From Metellina segmentata (lineage: Eukaryota > Arthropoda > Arachnida > Araneae > Tetragnathidae), in assembly GCA_947359465.1 (NCBI GenBank), contig OX375872.1:84190931-84254930 (forward strand): a stretch of 64,000 nucleotides of DNA. The letters run 5' to 3'. This document shows positions 46,371-57,672 of this stretch, piece after piece. The position numbers were made by a program, and so were the translations under genes. The first letter of the stretch is position 1, and every line of letters begins with the position of its first letter. The notes under the pieces are model-generated. The model was given only the letters and a program-made list of their open reading frames with translations. It was not told the origin of the DNA and searched no databases.

Positions 46371-47888
46371 TACACTCATGTCCATAAATTAAGGTTAATT
46401 CAGAATCACACGGAAATCGAACTCTAACGTAAAAATTTCACCTGTTGAATTATGGCACACATCTTCAAGAATAATATCAAAATTACAGGAAGCCATCAGA
46501 TGACGCCGATAATACGTCACAATGACGAGACTGTAAGAGAGGTGTATATAAGGAATGGTAGCAAAGAAGTAAAATTGTTCACAAGCGTTCTGTAAGCCGC
46601 TCAGTGCCACAACCGAATTGTTATGGCCCAGAGGACGCCTGTCGATGATTTTTTACGTGGTAGAATCATCTTCCTTGTGTATGGCGATGATGTGGGCGTA
46701 CTCAGACGGAAGTTTCAGTGGAACTTGGAATCGTCCAAAGTGTCATCTCTAGGCTTTGGCAACGATTCCAACATGATGGAAATGTCAGTAGACGTTACAG
46801 TACAGATCTCCCCCGAGTTACAACGCCGAATGACGACCGGTGTTTGGCAGTAACTGCAAAAAGAAGCAGACGGAGCACAGCATCCGACCGTTTTTGTCAG
46901 CTATCTTCAGCCACGGGTACGACAGTTTCAAGGGAAATCGTTTACAGACGTTTGGGACATGTTGGTCTATATGCTCGCAGGCCTGTCAGATATGTTCCGC
47001 TCACGACAACTCACTATCGCCAGCTGTTAGCCTGGAGTCGAGAACATGCAATGTGGACATCCTCACAGTGGACGTGTGTGCTGTTTTCCGACGAGCCCAG
47101 GTTTAGCTTGCAGTTTGATTCATTGCGGACGTTCATATGGAGAACTCCAGGTACTCGCTACCACCAAGACAACATCATTGAACGACACCGTTACGGTGGT
47201 GCATGATTGCTCGTATAGGGCGGAATTATACTGGGCTCCAGAACAGATCTACATTTTCAAATCGGAAATATGAGAGGCCAAATTTATCGGGACATCATTC
47301 TGGAACAACATGTACGTTTGTTTAGGGGTGCCATTCGAGCAGAATTTGTGTTTATGGATGACAACGTCCGTCCTCACCGTGCAAACATTGTAAACGAATG
47401 TCTTGAATCTGAGGATATCACCCGTATGGAATGGCCAGCATTCTCAACTGACTTTAATCCGATAGAGCATGTGTGGGACATGCTGGCCGACGAGTTGCAG
47501 CCCGTCAACCACCTTCTACATGTGTACCGGAAGTTCGGAGAGCATTGCTTACTGAGTGGAGTGATCTTCCCCAAGATCAGCTCGATAATTTGATCCTCAG
47601 CATACCTAGGCGTTGTACGGACAGTATTTCATAGTCTGGGAAACATACAGTGTATTAACCATCATACCAACCATTGTCATGTTAAGTGTTTGTAAGGTCG
47701 ATATTTTTTGTAATTGCTCTAGTGAGCAAAAATCGTTGTTTTTATGAATGGTATCATGCATATACCATATTTTTTGTTCTTTAACTTTTGTTTAATAAAT
47801 GGGATTTATGAATAAGTCACGTTTGTTTTGTTTCTGAACCTTTATTTGCCGGAGCTGGCATTATCCTTAATTTATGTACATGAGTGTA
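46371..47888 (+). mobile_element. Tc1-like element, 1514 bp, TA-flanked
   Basis: Terminal inverted repeats are CACTCATGTCCATAAATTAA at 46373 and the inverse ending at 47886, with one mismatch over 22 bp, flanked by TA. It contains a broken transposase (46623-47640) in at least three frames. The 3' end falls just before the SINE at 47952. Confidence 0.9.
46623..47640 (+). pseudogene. Tc1-like transposase, frameshifted
   Basis: Order of parts: 46623-46717 (AQRTPVDDFLRGRIIF, start of the helix-turn-helix), 46718-47206 (QSVISRLWQRFQHDGNVSRR, LSSATGTTVSREIVYRRLGH, first catalytic D in VLFSDEPRFSL, IERHRYGGA), and 47270-47593 (second D in VFMDDNVRPHRANIV, third residue E in FNPIEHVWDMLADEL). The catalytic residues are visible, but the frame changes near 46710, 47205 and 47530. 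Tc1 transposase cuts and pastes at TA. This copy is a pseudogene of otherwise complete length. Confidence 0.9.
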
Positions 47889-47951
47889 TATCAAGATGTT
47901 TCGATTATCTAGGATTCGTATTACCCAATTTTTTTTTTGAAAAATATTTCC

Positions 47952-48149
47952 GCCGACCAACCGGTCTAGTGGTTAAGGTGTTGGCTTGTGGATCGGAAGG
48001 TTCCTTATTCAAATCCGGGGTCAGGGCATGGATATAATTGTGCTGTCCTCTGTTTGGGGTAATGATGGCCGCCCATTGGGTGCTCCTTCATAAATTACCA
48101 TCGCTTACGCTGCCGTGACCAAAGGCGGTAGGATAATGTCTCTCTATAG
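47952..48149 (+). mobile_element. tRNA-head SINE, family II
   Basis: Starts GCCGACCAACCGGTCTAGTG with A and B boxes (GTGGTTAAGGTG; TTATTCAAATCC, degraded). The body TTGTGCTGTCC…GATGGCCGCCCATTGGGTG matches the copy at 60469, not those at 44508 or 63724. It is interrupted at 48150 by a MITE and probably resumes at 48311. Confidence 0.75.
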
Positions 48150-48310
48150 CAGGCCTCGAAATAGATTTTTTAATACAGGTGCACAAGGTGCACCTAAGAT
48201 TTTAAATTAGGTGCACAGTTATGTACAGTGGGAAAAAATTAGGTGCACAGTTATATTTTCATGTGCACAGTGCACCTGTGCACCCGGGTATTTCGAGCCC
48301 TGCTCTATAG
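48142..48310. mobile_element. 153-bp hAT MITE with exact 8-bp duplication
   Basis: Starts CAGGCCTCGAAATA (48150) and ends TATTTCGAGCCCTG (48302), inverted repeats. CTCTATAG flanks both sides (48142-48149, 48303-48310). The interior repeats GGTGCAC/GTGCACA seven or so times and is self-complementary. No coding capacity. Inserted into the SINE tail. Confidence 0.9.
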
Positions 48311-48629
48311 GCATGATAGGTTCTTAGAACGTGGTATGAAAATTATGAAGTATGGTACCGTAACTGAAAATAAAATAGTCTTTATATGCAGAGTGAGCGG
48401 ATAGAAAATACTATCATCTGTGTAGAGTTGTGGCCACCTAATCACTTATATTCCGACGTAATTATTCTGATTGTGATACCTAATTAGCCAGACTGTTGCA
48501 GCAACAGGAAATGGATAGATATTCTGAAAAGTCTCTTATAGGTATAAAATCATTTTAGACTTTCCAAAATTTTCTTTCCCTGGGCCTCAGAGAGCATATG
48601 TTATCAGAAAACAAGAATTTTTTTACAGT

Positions 48630-49170
48630 TAGTTGAGCTTGTATCAGAGTATGATCCGGTACTAAGAGAACACCTGATCAAATTAGAGCAGGCAGTCAGT
48701 TACAGACAAAATACTTACAAGCTATCTGTCCTCTACCACACCAAAACGAGTTTTTCACACTTCTGAGCGAGTGTTAAGAAAAAAGATTTTGTTTGATATT
48801 AAGAAAGCAAAACATTACAGAATTATCTTTGACACAGTACACCAGATATCACACATTGATTATCTGTGCGAAATAGTTCTATATGTTCATATCGAGGATT
48901 AGAAAGTAGATTGAAAGGAGTCATTGCTAGGCTATTTTCAGCGAACTGGAAAAAAAAAAGCCTTGACATAAGACATGAAGGCAATAGAACAGGATGAGCT
49001 GGATATCACATTGTGTCTAGACAATGCCTCTACAATGGCTGGAGTGCACTCCGGAGCCCAGGCGAGGATTCATAAACTTAATTCTAAAGCATTATTTGTT
49101 TCTGTTCAAATCGCTCTCTTAATGTGTTTGGAGTGCATTCTTTTGCAACTGTTTCACTAATATAAGTGTA
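48630..49170 (+). mobile_element. hAT (ZMYM1-like) transposase relic
   Basis: Frames 1-3 in pieces: VELVSEYDPVLREHLIKLEQ, then SSTTQNEFF-like and EILLFDIKKAK-like stretches, and DNASTMAGVHSGAQARIHKL followed by NSKALFV. This is the core region (DxxxxMAGxxxGxQxxI…ALFVPCAxHxLNL) of zinc-finger MYM-type/hAT transposases. It is broken by stops and lacks the C-terminus. Confidence 0.7.
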
Positions 49171-49214
49171 ACCTTTTAGGACCTGGTGACAAAAAATTTT
49201 CCGCAGCGGGTACC

Positions 49215-50213
49215 ACCGGACCCTGCTTACTTTCGATGTATTGAAGACGATGTTTTTTTAACATCGATGTCAGTTTATACTTGTCTATGTTTTAACGTTG
49301 TCGATGTTTTATTTTTATATGAAAAAGTACCATTATAAAATTTAAAAAGTAACCAAGTAGCATAATTTTTATAATCAATAAATTGAACATACTTTTAGAC
49401 CAAAGTGATAATAAACATCGCTGGCAAAAAACATTGATGTTTTATAAAAAAAAACATAGAAGTATTTTCCATCGATTTATTGCAGCCGATGTTTGTTTAA
49501 CATCGATGTTTTAACATTGTCGATGTTTTATTTTTGACTGAAAAAAGTAGCATGGTAAAAATTAAGAAAAATAACCGTGCAACTAAGTATTTGTCCGTGA
49601 TGGTGACATCCATCCCATCAAAAAGAGTGTTTTCCCTAACTGGTGGGATAGTTAGTAAAACAAGGAGTCGGCTCAAGGTGGAGAAAGTTAGCAAACTTCT
49701 TTTTCTACAAACTGTAAATAACAAATATCGGAGCATATAATAATTATAGGACCCAATATTTTTTATTTACAGTAAATTAAATATAAATTTGTTTGTTTTC
49801 CCCCATAAGTTGATAAATAATTAATAATAACTAACAATAATTATGCTATTATTTACCTACCTAATTATACTTATATTTAGTAGTACCTATGTCAAATTGT
49901 TGTAAAAATATTACTTTCTTTTTTTTTCTTAAATATGAAAATAAAGAATTTGTTAATTGTTCTAAAAATTTGTTTCGACAGTTAAAAAAAATCTTGGTTA
50001 TTAATTAATAAACACAGAAAATGACAAATTAAATCTCCCCCCGCCCTCGGGCAAACATTATTGTTTGTGGTTACAAAACCAGTTTTTAGAAATGAGAGGA
50101 AAAGTTTACATATACTAATGTTTAAAAACATCGATGGTTTTTGGGCGATGTATTATCAACATCGATGTTTCAATTGTGAACATCGATGTTTTGTAGTCGA
50201 TGTCTCATCCCTA
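49215..50213 (+). mobile_element. hAT-derived element, related to 19669-21277
   Basis: Carries the same clusters of ACATCGATGTT, the same VPSKRVFSLTGGIVSKTRSR-type C-terminal dimerization segment (frame 49534-49740, YLSVMVTSIPSKRVFSLTGG) and the same right end, TCTCATCCCTA (50213). The left end is not intact and no duplication pair was found, so it is probably 5'-truncated. Confidence 0.8.
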
Positions 50214-51600
50214 AGTCGTAGTCTTTTCAGTCGTCACATTGGAATCGTTTCTTAAGGGAGCTTTTTTGGTCCAAGGCAAATTTAGGGAAAAGTTTGATCA
50301 ATACCTAAAAGTCATCGAACGCATGTTTCAACAAATAGTTCTAAATGTCTTAAGCACGATCAGTCCGTTATTCGATTAGGTATTGGTACACATTATAGTT
50401 TTTTCCTAATAAAACGTTTTGACTAGTACATGAACGAGTAGTATCATGCGCAGTGCACCACATGGAGCACCACAGTGTGTATGTCTCGGCTTGATCAACA
50501 AACTTATATTTTAAGTTTGAACGGATCATGACAAGATTAACACACGCGCAGAATATCGAATCTATGCATGTTTTTTTTTACAGGTCCATTAAACATTACT
50601 ATAAATACGTGAGGCTTTATCCATACGAGATTGTTTCGAAGTTCCTTCAGAGCAGGTGTGAATCTAAAATTTCTGTGTAGTATCTATAGATCACACATTC
50701 AAAGGATAACTTACGAGGGCCACTTATTAAACAAATTTTTTTGTTGCATTAACTATTTGCCACAGAGGTAAGTACATACATATTTACTATTATTTGTTTG
50801 TTCTTTTTAACAACCAGCAGTAGGAGGAGGAACTGCTGTGAAATTTCAACAAACTTTAAGTTTTTAATTTCATTTTTATATTATGTTCTCTCTAACTGCG
50901 GTCGATTCTGTTCTGATCACAGCTAATTTTATTGTTTTATTACCGACCGTCATATCACATTATAATGGAGGTATTGTAATAATACCAATTTTGATATTTC
51001 GCGATTTTTACATGTATGCGCGAATTAGGCTTATAGTAACACGAATCAACTATTTTATGTCCGTCCACCTAAATGTTGTCTGTGCGACAATTTGTGCAAA
51101 TTCGGTCGAACGGATTGTTATAAAATTTCATTATTTAAGCTTCAGACATGAATATTTCAATTTTATCAACTTTTGGTTAGGATCTGGTAACTGGAATTGG
51201 CAGTTTACTGATGTCACTTTTGTTTAAGTTACTTTATGAATATTTTGCAACAAAGAAATTATTTAAAAAAAAAATTGTTTTTCAAAGAATCCTAAACAAG
51301 TTACAACCATAGACCGGATATTTATACGAATTTCAAATTTAGTTCACCTGCTTCTTTTAAGCAGTTGACCCAATGTCTTTCTGAATTAGTGCATTTAGAC
51401 GACTCACTTAAACCCATTTTTATTTTGCATATTTGTGTATAAATGCATATATTTAAATATTTTGCAAAAAAAAAAAATTGTTTGATTCTTTTTAGTTACG
51501 GAAAATAAAACAAAAAATAAATTTTAATATTAGAATAAATGCTGGGGAGAAAAAAAAAATCAAGTTTTAAGCAGAATAAAAAAAGGTATAGAAAAAAAAA
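50214..51600. other. Unrecognised region with promoter-like and donor-like motifs
   Basis: Contains a TATA-like TATAAATAC at about 50600, and a consensus splice donor, GAGGTAAGTACA, at about 50766. The hydrophobic open frame at 50883-51227 (114 aa) has no recognisable family. Confidence 0.35.
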
Positions 51601-51601
51601 A

Positions 51602-51603
<2 letters not shown>

Positions 51604-51638
<35 letters not shown>
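51604..51638. repeat. (AT)17 microsatellite
   Basis: About 35 bp of AT repeats. It borders the left end of the ZBED5-like relic. Confidence 0.95.
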
Positions 51639-51639
<1 letters not shown>

Positions 51640-53067
51640 GACGTATTGGAACACTATTTTAAAGAAAAAGGCATTCCTTTGGATAATATCGTACCCGTTG
51701 CTACCTGGTGTACTCCTGCAATGCTTGGGCGATACCGCGGGATGATTTCCTATTTGAAAAATGCGGTACCTCCCAAATCTAATCAACGTGCATTGTGTAA
51801 TTCACAGACAACATTTGATTGCAAAAAACCTTAGTGATCGCCTTCATTGCTCACTACAGTAAGTAATTACAGCAGTCAACAAGGTCAGAAGCAATGTTTT
51901 CAATGATAGATTGTTCCGAAAACTTAGTGAATGAAGAAGATTTCAATCGTTTAGTATTGCACACAGAAGTTCGTTGGCTATCAAAGACTATCTGTATAAA
52001 AAAAATTTTATGACCTTTTTGACTCGTGTATGACGTTTTTTGAAAACAAAGATGATTCGTTAAGAGAGAGAGAGAGAGAGTTTATTGAAATTTAAGAATG
52101 ATATAGCTTATTTAGCTGATTTATATAATAAATTTAATTAAACAAATCTATATACAGCAGCAAAGATTTGAATTTGATCAAAGTAAAGGCAACTATTTCT
52201 GCGTTCGTGTCAAAACTTGCCTTGTACAAACAAAATTTGGGTTGAAGGCAATTCTATCAGTTTCCAAATCTTTCCTCTGTGGAAACAAATGATGACGACA
52301 TTCTGGTATTTTTCTAGCCATTTGGAAGCACTTAAAGAAGATTTTACAGATAGATTTCAGGATGTCCGTAACATGATCATTCTAGATTGAGTCCTAGAAC
52401 CTTTCTCAAACCTATAAACAGCAGAATTATCACTGCCTACAGGATGAGTTGATAGAATTGTGAACAAATGAATAGTTAAAATTGAAATTAAAAATGATAT
52501 CACAAAAATTTGGCTTCAAAGGCAAATTTCAGTATTATATCCGGCTTTATGGGCTGTATCAAAGAAGTTTTTCATTGCTTTCCCATCATCATACTTAGCC
52601 GAAAGAGGATTTAGCGTAGTCAGCAATTTACCAGCAAAGAAAATAAACACATTGTCAATAGTGGAACGCGGCGATTTAAGATTGCTGATGGCAAATATGG
52701 CACCGAATATCGAAAAATTAGTGTCATTACACCAGGCTCAGCACTCTCACTAATAATATTATTTTAATGTTTTAATTTGTTATTCAAACTTTGAGCAATG
52801 CATTAATATTGTTAATATATTTTAATAAAGTAATTTTAAAAATCTGTCCTTGTTCTAAAATATATAATATAATATACTTCACCGAAGAGGGGCCCCATCG
52901 AATCACTTTTTGGAAAAAGTGGGCTATGATCCAAAAAAGTTTGAAAACTATGAGTTACATTATGGATTTCAAGAACGGGAGTCGGTGTGGGTTTTTTTTC
53001 TGAAAAGGGGCGGTGTGTAATTTTTTTTCAAAAAGTCGGTGGTAGGCCAAAAAAAGTTGAGAACCTA
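51639..53067 (+). mobile_element. ZBED5-like hAT transposase relic, 5'-truncated
   Basis: The left end is at the AT microsatellite. In broken frames it reads YFKEKGIPLDNIVPVATWC, MLGRYRGMISYLKNAVP, then a segment with LSDRLHCSL, EFNRLVLHTEVRWLSKTI-like, and the C-terminal dimerization block FPSSYLAERGFSVVSNLPAK. This is the order in ZBED5/FAM200-like proteins. A (GA)n stretch at 52065-52081 interrupts it. The 3' end has AAAAAGTTGAGAACC-like tails (about 53053-53067), next to the following element. Confidence 0.85.
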
Positions 53068-53069
53068 TA

Positions 53070-54564
53070 TTATAGAGCAGTGGTCTTCAACCGGTGGTCC
53101 GTGGAACGGCGCCGGTCCACAAGAAATAATTGCTGGTTCGCGAAAGCTTTCACCATGCTTTCACCCGACTATACTGCTACAAGGCTCGTGAATTCTCATT
53201 GTTCCGTGGCGCTGTACGCGACGAATATGCTAGAGAGTATAGAAGAAGTGTGCAGCCTTCGAATGGCCAGTATTGCGTCAGCTCTCCTGTCTACGAAACG
53301 TTGCAAAAATTCTTATTATATCACACCCGTGCTAATTTTTTTAGTATTGTATTGTGGAATTTCGTAAAACAAATGATCTCTTTCGTAAAATTTGAAACCC
53401 TACAAGATGGATAAAAAAAAGTCAAATCTATTAACCTTCTTTTTAGTAGAAGTAAAGTCAATATTCGGAAGAAAGTTAGTGATGGTTCCGAAAGTATGCC
53501 AAATGCTAATGCTTCAAGTTTAGAAGAAACAACGAAAAATAAATATCCTGATAATTCGGAATGTGCAATACAAACCAAAAAGATAAAAGGATACTTTTAG
53601 GCATTACGATAAGGAATATTTAAAGCTTGGTTTTATTTCAGCCCCTTGGCTGTGAATTATCGCCAAGGCCTTTGTGTGTAATATGTTCCGAAGTTCAAAT
53701 GGCGCTATAATACCGTCTAAACTGGTTCGTCGTTTGCATTCGAAGAGCATAACGATTTTAATGATAAGCCACTGGACTTTTTTTAATAGGTTATGTGATC
53801 AAATGAAATTTCAGAAAAATCAAATGAAAACAATGACGATTATTGACAAGTTGCTGTTTCAAGCGTCTTATTTAGTTACCCTTCGAATAGCTGAAATGAA
53901 AAACCCTTTACTATTGGTCAGGAGTTAGTAAAGCCTTGAATCTTAGATGTACAAGAAATTTTGGGTTCTCAAGCCACTAAAAACTAGAGTCTACACCGGA
54001 CACCACTTTTCAGAGGAAAATTATTGACATGGCCATCGATATTCAAAAGCAAGTTGTAGAGGGGATAAAGAAATTAAAAGGTTTCGCGATTCAACTTGAT
54101 GACTCAACAGACTCTTGGGTAACCATGTTATCTTATTTTGTTTCGTGAAGATAAAGACTTAAGGAAGAACTTCTTTGGTTGCCTTGATTTAACTGGACGG
54201 ACCTCTAGTTCAGAGATATTTAATACTATTGAAGAGTATTTTTAAGCACAGGGCTTAGACTGGTACAAATGCATTGGTGTGTGTGGACGATGCTGCGAGC
54301 ATGACTGGTCGTTGCTCAGGAGTAGTAGAGAAAATAAAGGAGGGATTCGTCTCAGAAATAATGTTGCAACCACAGATATCAAGTTTGCTTCCAGAAAAGC
54401 AGCAACAGATCTCGCACTAACAAAAAAATTTTAATTTCATAACATTAGATTTACAAAATTCTATCTTCATTGGTTTTATTTCTGACTGAAGCCAATCCGC
54501 AAAATATTTCTCCTATTTTCGCCGGGTCGCGGGGATTAAAAGGTTGAAGAACACTGTTATAGAG
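53070..54564 (+). mobile_element. ZBED5-like hAT element, 1479 bp, exact 8-bp duplication
   Basis: Starts CAGTGGTCTTCAACC (53078) and ends GGTTGAAGAACACTG (54556). Flanked by TTATAGAG on both sides (53070-53077, 54557-54564), the hAT 8-bp duplication. Contains the broken N-terminal half of a ZBED5-like transposase in pieces: KSNLLTFFLVEVK, KEYLKLGFISAP, KKLKGFAIQLDDSTDSWVTM, VDDAASMTGRCSGVVEKIKE. The C-terminal part is deleted, so the copy is dead. Another ZBED5-like relic lies directly upstream. Confidence 0.92.
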
Positions 54565-56370
54565 TATGAGTATTAACCACCTTCATACATATACATTTTT
54601 TGTTATTTTAAGACATTTCGACCATTTGGGTATTTTTTTATGAAAAGGCAATTTCACACACAGATGATTTACCCTGAACCCAATTTCTACCCTTTTGGAG
54701 ATCAACTTTCCCTTGGTCAAATTTTGGAAGACTAAAATGACAGTTTGAGTCTGGTTTCATTTGAAATGGAAAGGAACTTTTCTATGTTTAAAACTTTGTT
54801 TGCAGAGTAGAATATCATTCTCTTGAAAATCTGTATCTACTTTTACCGTGTATTACAATTTTAGCCTAATGATACAAAAACTTTCAATTTGTCATTACAA
54901 ACAAAATTATCTAATTTAAAGTGTTTTTAGTATTGTTTTAGCAAAATATAAAATTTTCGATTTGACAGGAACTAAAGTTTAATTTTTATATATTTCTTGT
55001 TTCTTTTAGAGCGCGCATTTTTTATAAACGCTGAGTTTCGCTTGTTCCTGTTCTTAAAAGTTAAATAGCATTTTAAGGGTATTTTGTCTTAGGGTGTATT
55101 TTAGTGCAACAAATTATTATTTTTTGATATAAAAATAGTAAAACACTTAGTTATATTTCTTGCTTTCTATTTTATTTTACAAATCATTTAGCGAAACAGA
55201 ATTTGAGTTCACATAGTAACAGACGGTACGAATTTTGGATTCTTTGTTTCATGTACGCCCGTCAAATAAAAAAACCCGACTCACCCGATCGCAATTGCAC
55301 AATTTACATCGCAGAACAAAACGGAAGGTAGCAATCAATGGAGATGAATGTTTTCTAAAATTATCAACTGTTAAAATTTGCCTAAGGGACCGTCTTCATA
55401 TTAAATTGGGTGCTTGCTCCGATAATTTCATTACGAACCCCAAAGTTTTATCACAAATTTGGATTCTACAAACAATTTCAGGTAACAAAAAGTTCATCAA
55501 TTTTATTGGATTTTCACCGATTTATAGAAGTTTGAAAATTAGATCTCCTAATGTTAAATTGGTGTTTCACTTTTTTAGTTACATTTGCTAAAAACATAAT
55601 TTTTCTTGAAAATTTGTTTTTCATTCTTTGCTTTCCAAAAACCTAAACACAATCTATAAATATTTTAATTATGAAACTAAATTTGCTATTTTTTTTATCA
55701 ATTATGAAATTAATATTCATTAAAATTATGAATGGTAACATGGGCAAATTTTGAAACCATGTAATTCAACTGTCACTGAAACATCAGCACTCTGAATTTC
55801 AGCTCATTACGTGCATAATTAGTAGCGCAGTGAGACTGTTTGCAAAATTCGATTATTATTATCGTTATTGGGGATTGTTCACAAAGTGAAAACAGAAATT
55901 TCTCTGCCAACAGATCCAAGGAATCATTCAGAATGGATTCTGACTTTGTCACCATCTTAATGATCTCCATACCAAGGCGCCTACAATATGTCATTGACTG
56001 CGACGGCCACTACACGCCTTTATTAATATTTATAATATGATTAAGGGCACAGGGAACATAATTTGGCTAAAATTTTCGATTTTTTAATTTTGGGCTTAAA
56101 AAATAGAGGGAATTAAAACGATTCCAAAATGTACAACTTGTATAGGTTTGAAAACTATAAACACATTTAAACAGACGTTTACGAATGTAAACAACGCCTG
56201 TCACACACCCGTTGGCCTAGCCCTCTCCCAGTAAAATCACATGTACGTACGTTTTGACTTGCACAATGTTTCGGCTAGTTTTCAGCCTCATTTTTACTGC
56301 AATATTGACAGTAGGTTTTTCTTACTTTTTACTTTAATCTGTGTGAGTAGAATTAAATGCTTCTTTATAC
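54565..56370. other. Unrecognised region
   Basis: AT-rich. The open frame 55235-55591 (118 aa, basic) has no family resemblance and may be chance. Confidence 0.4.
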
Positions 56371-56430
56371 ATCACCTGCACAATGCACGTGTCTCATGTC
56401 TTTTCAAGACACGTGCATTGAGCAGGTAAT
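56371..56430. repeat. 24-bp palindromic hairpin with CACGTG
   Basis: Left arm 56371-56394 and right arm 56407-56430 are inverted copies over 24 bp with two mismatches (CCTGCACAATGCACGTGTCT / AGACACGTGCATTGAGCAGG), with a 12-nt loop. CACGTG E-box appears in each arm. Confidence 0.8.
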
Positions 56431-56531
56431 GTATTTTTGAACCGAGCTAAGGGATTGAACCACGTGTTTTATGATTTGGTAAAAAATGCAGCTTCATATA
56501 TTGATTAAAAAGTTCCTTTTGCTTGTTTGCA

Positions 56532-56723
56532 ATGGCGAGAAAAAAGTTGTTTGGTAGACGCAAATTTAGTGGAAATCGGTTTACTGTTAAGAGGAAGGTA
56601 AATACTGCTGATGACTCAGTGACCGAAGTTAGTGCATCTGAGAAGAAGATTGACACAACTTTTCCGGAAACTATCCAAAAATGCCAGAATGAAGTTAAAG
56701 TTGTTGAAACAAAAGAAATGTGA
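56532..56723 (+). CDS. Small basic ORF, possible Mutator-like element N-terminus
   Basis: 63 residues from ATG 56532: MARKKLFGRRKFSGNRFTVK, then SVTEVSASEKKIDTT. The 'GNRFT…SASxKKI' pattern resembles the N-termini of a Mutator-like transposase family, from memory. It ends in TGA, while the family continues much further, so a truncated fragment is likely. It could also be a short host ORF. Confidence 0.35.
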   Translation: MARKKLFGRRKFSGNRFTVKRKVNTADDSVTEVSASEKKIDTTFPETIQKCQNEVKVVETKEM

Positions 56724-57339
56724 TTCAGAAATGCAGAATCAAAATGATTATGGTGCTGGAAAATTTTAATCTAGTGAATTTTATGCATAGTAAGTGTTTT
56801 TTTTTTTTTTTTTTTTTCATTTTTCTCAAAATGTGTTTTTTTTTATGCTTTGGTACACTTTTCTTAAATTCTATTGAAGCTACACTTTTCAAATTTTACA
56901 CACTTGTTCAAACAAGTGTTTTCAATGAAAATACCTATTACTTTAAATTTAAATACAGAACATATGGAAATATCACTAAACATTTTTTTAAAAATTCTGT
57001 TATTTTTTAAATTAAAAAAAAATCTAATTTTATTTCTATTAGATTAAAATTAAAAATCCTTCTTATTATTTTCAAATGGGATATCTTTTGTTGCCAGGAA
57101 AATTTTGGAGACCATACTTGCAACAGTTTTTGAGAAAAATGTACAAAATTGGGATATTGTGAAATTTTTTTTTTTCAAACAGTTAAAAAGTAAGTAGCTA
57201 CAGAAAACAAAATTATGAAGGGAATACATTTTGTTACAGTTAATTATAAAATGTTATGCGTATGTTTTAAAGGAAAATTTTTTTTTAGTTATATGGAGAT
57301 CGAATTTCAATACTTTCTTACGGTATTATTTACATTATA
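56724..57339. other. AT-rich, homopolymer tract, nothing recognised
   Basis: Includes a T21 tract at 56797-56817. Confidence 0.5.
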
Positions 57340-57672
57340 ACTTAAAAGCAACTCATTCACAGCCTTTCATGTCACATGTCCAAGGGATTATTTACCAGCA
57401 TATAACGTCTGGCCACACACTTCTCGCCTCTTGCAGGGGGGCTTCCGTAGTGTTGAAACCTTTCTTTGGTCAGGGAGATCTCCAGATCTGACCCCTATTG
57501 GGCATGTCTGAGATATGGTAGTCCGTCATTTGCACCACCTCCAAATACAAGGGCGTCTGGTGCAGCAGCTACAGAGTGCTTAGCATAATTTGCCACACAA
57601 TAGGATAAGATTTTTGTTTGACTCCATACCACTTCGTATATCGGCACGTATTGTGAGAGAAGAATTTATTAT
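57340..57672 (+). mobile_element. Tc1 transposase C-terminal relic
   Basis: In broken frames: ASCRGASVVL (where intact copies have ARPHTAR…), then RSPDLTPIGHV and DMVVRHLHHLQIQGRLVQQL, ending IRFLFDSIPLRISARIV. The order DLxPIEHVWDxxxRxLxxx…IxxLxxSMxxRxxACI is the Tc1 catalytic C-terminus. The E of IEH is G here. No ends found. Confidence 0.75.

Noticed and set aside
50883..51227. 114-residue hydrophobic open frame
   Set aside because: No conserved motif, AT-driven hydrophobicity, and no splice or homologue support.
55235..55591. 118-residue basic open frame
   Set aside because: No recognisable domain. I could not tell it from a chance frame.
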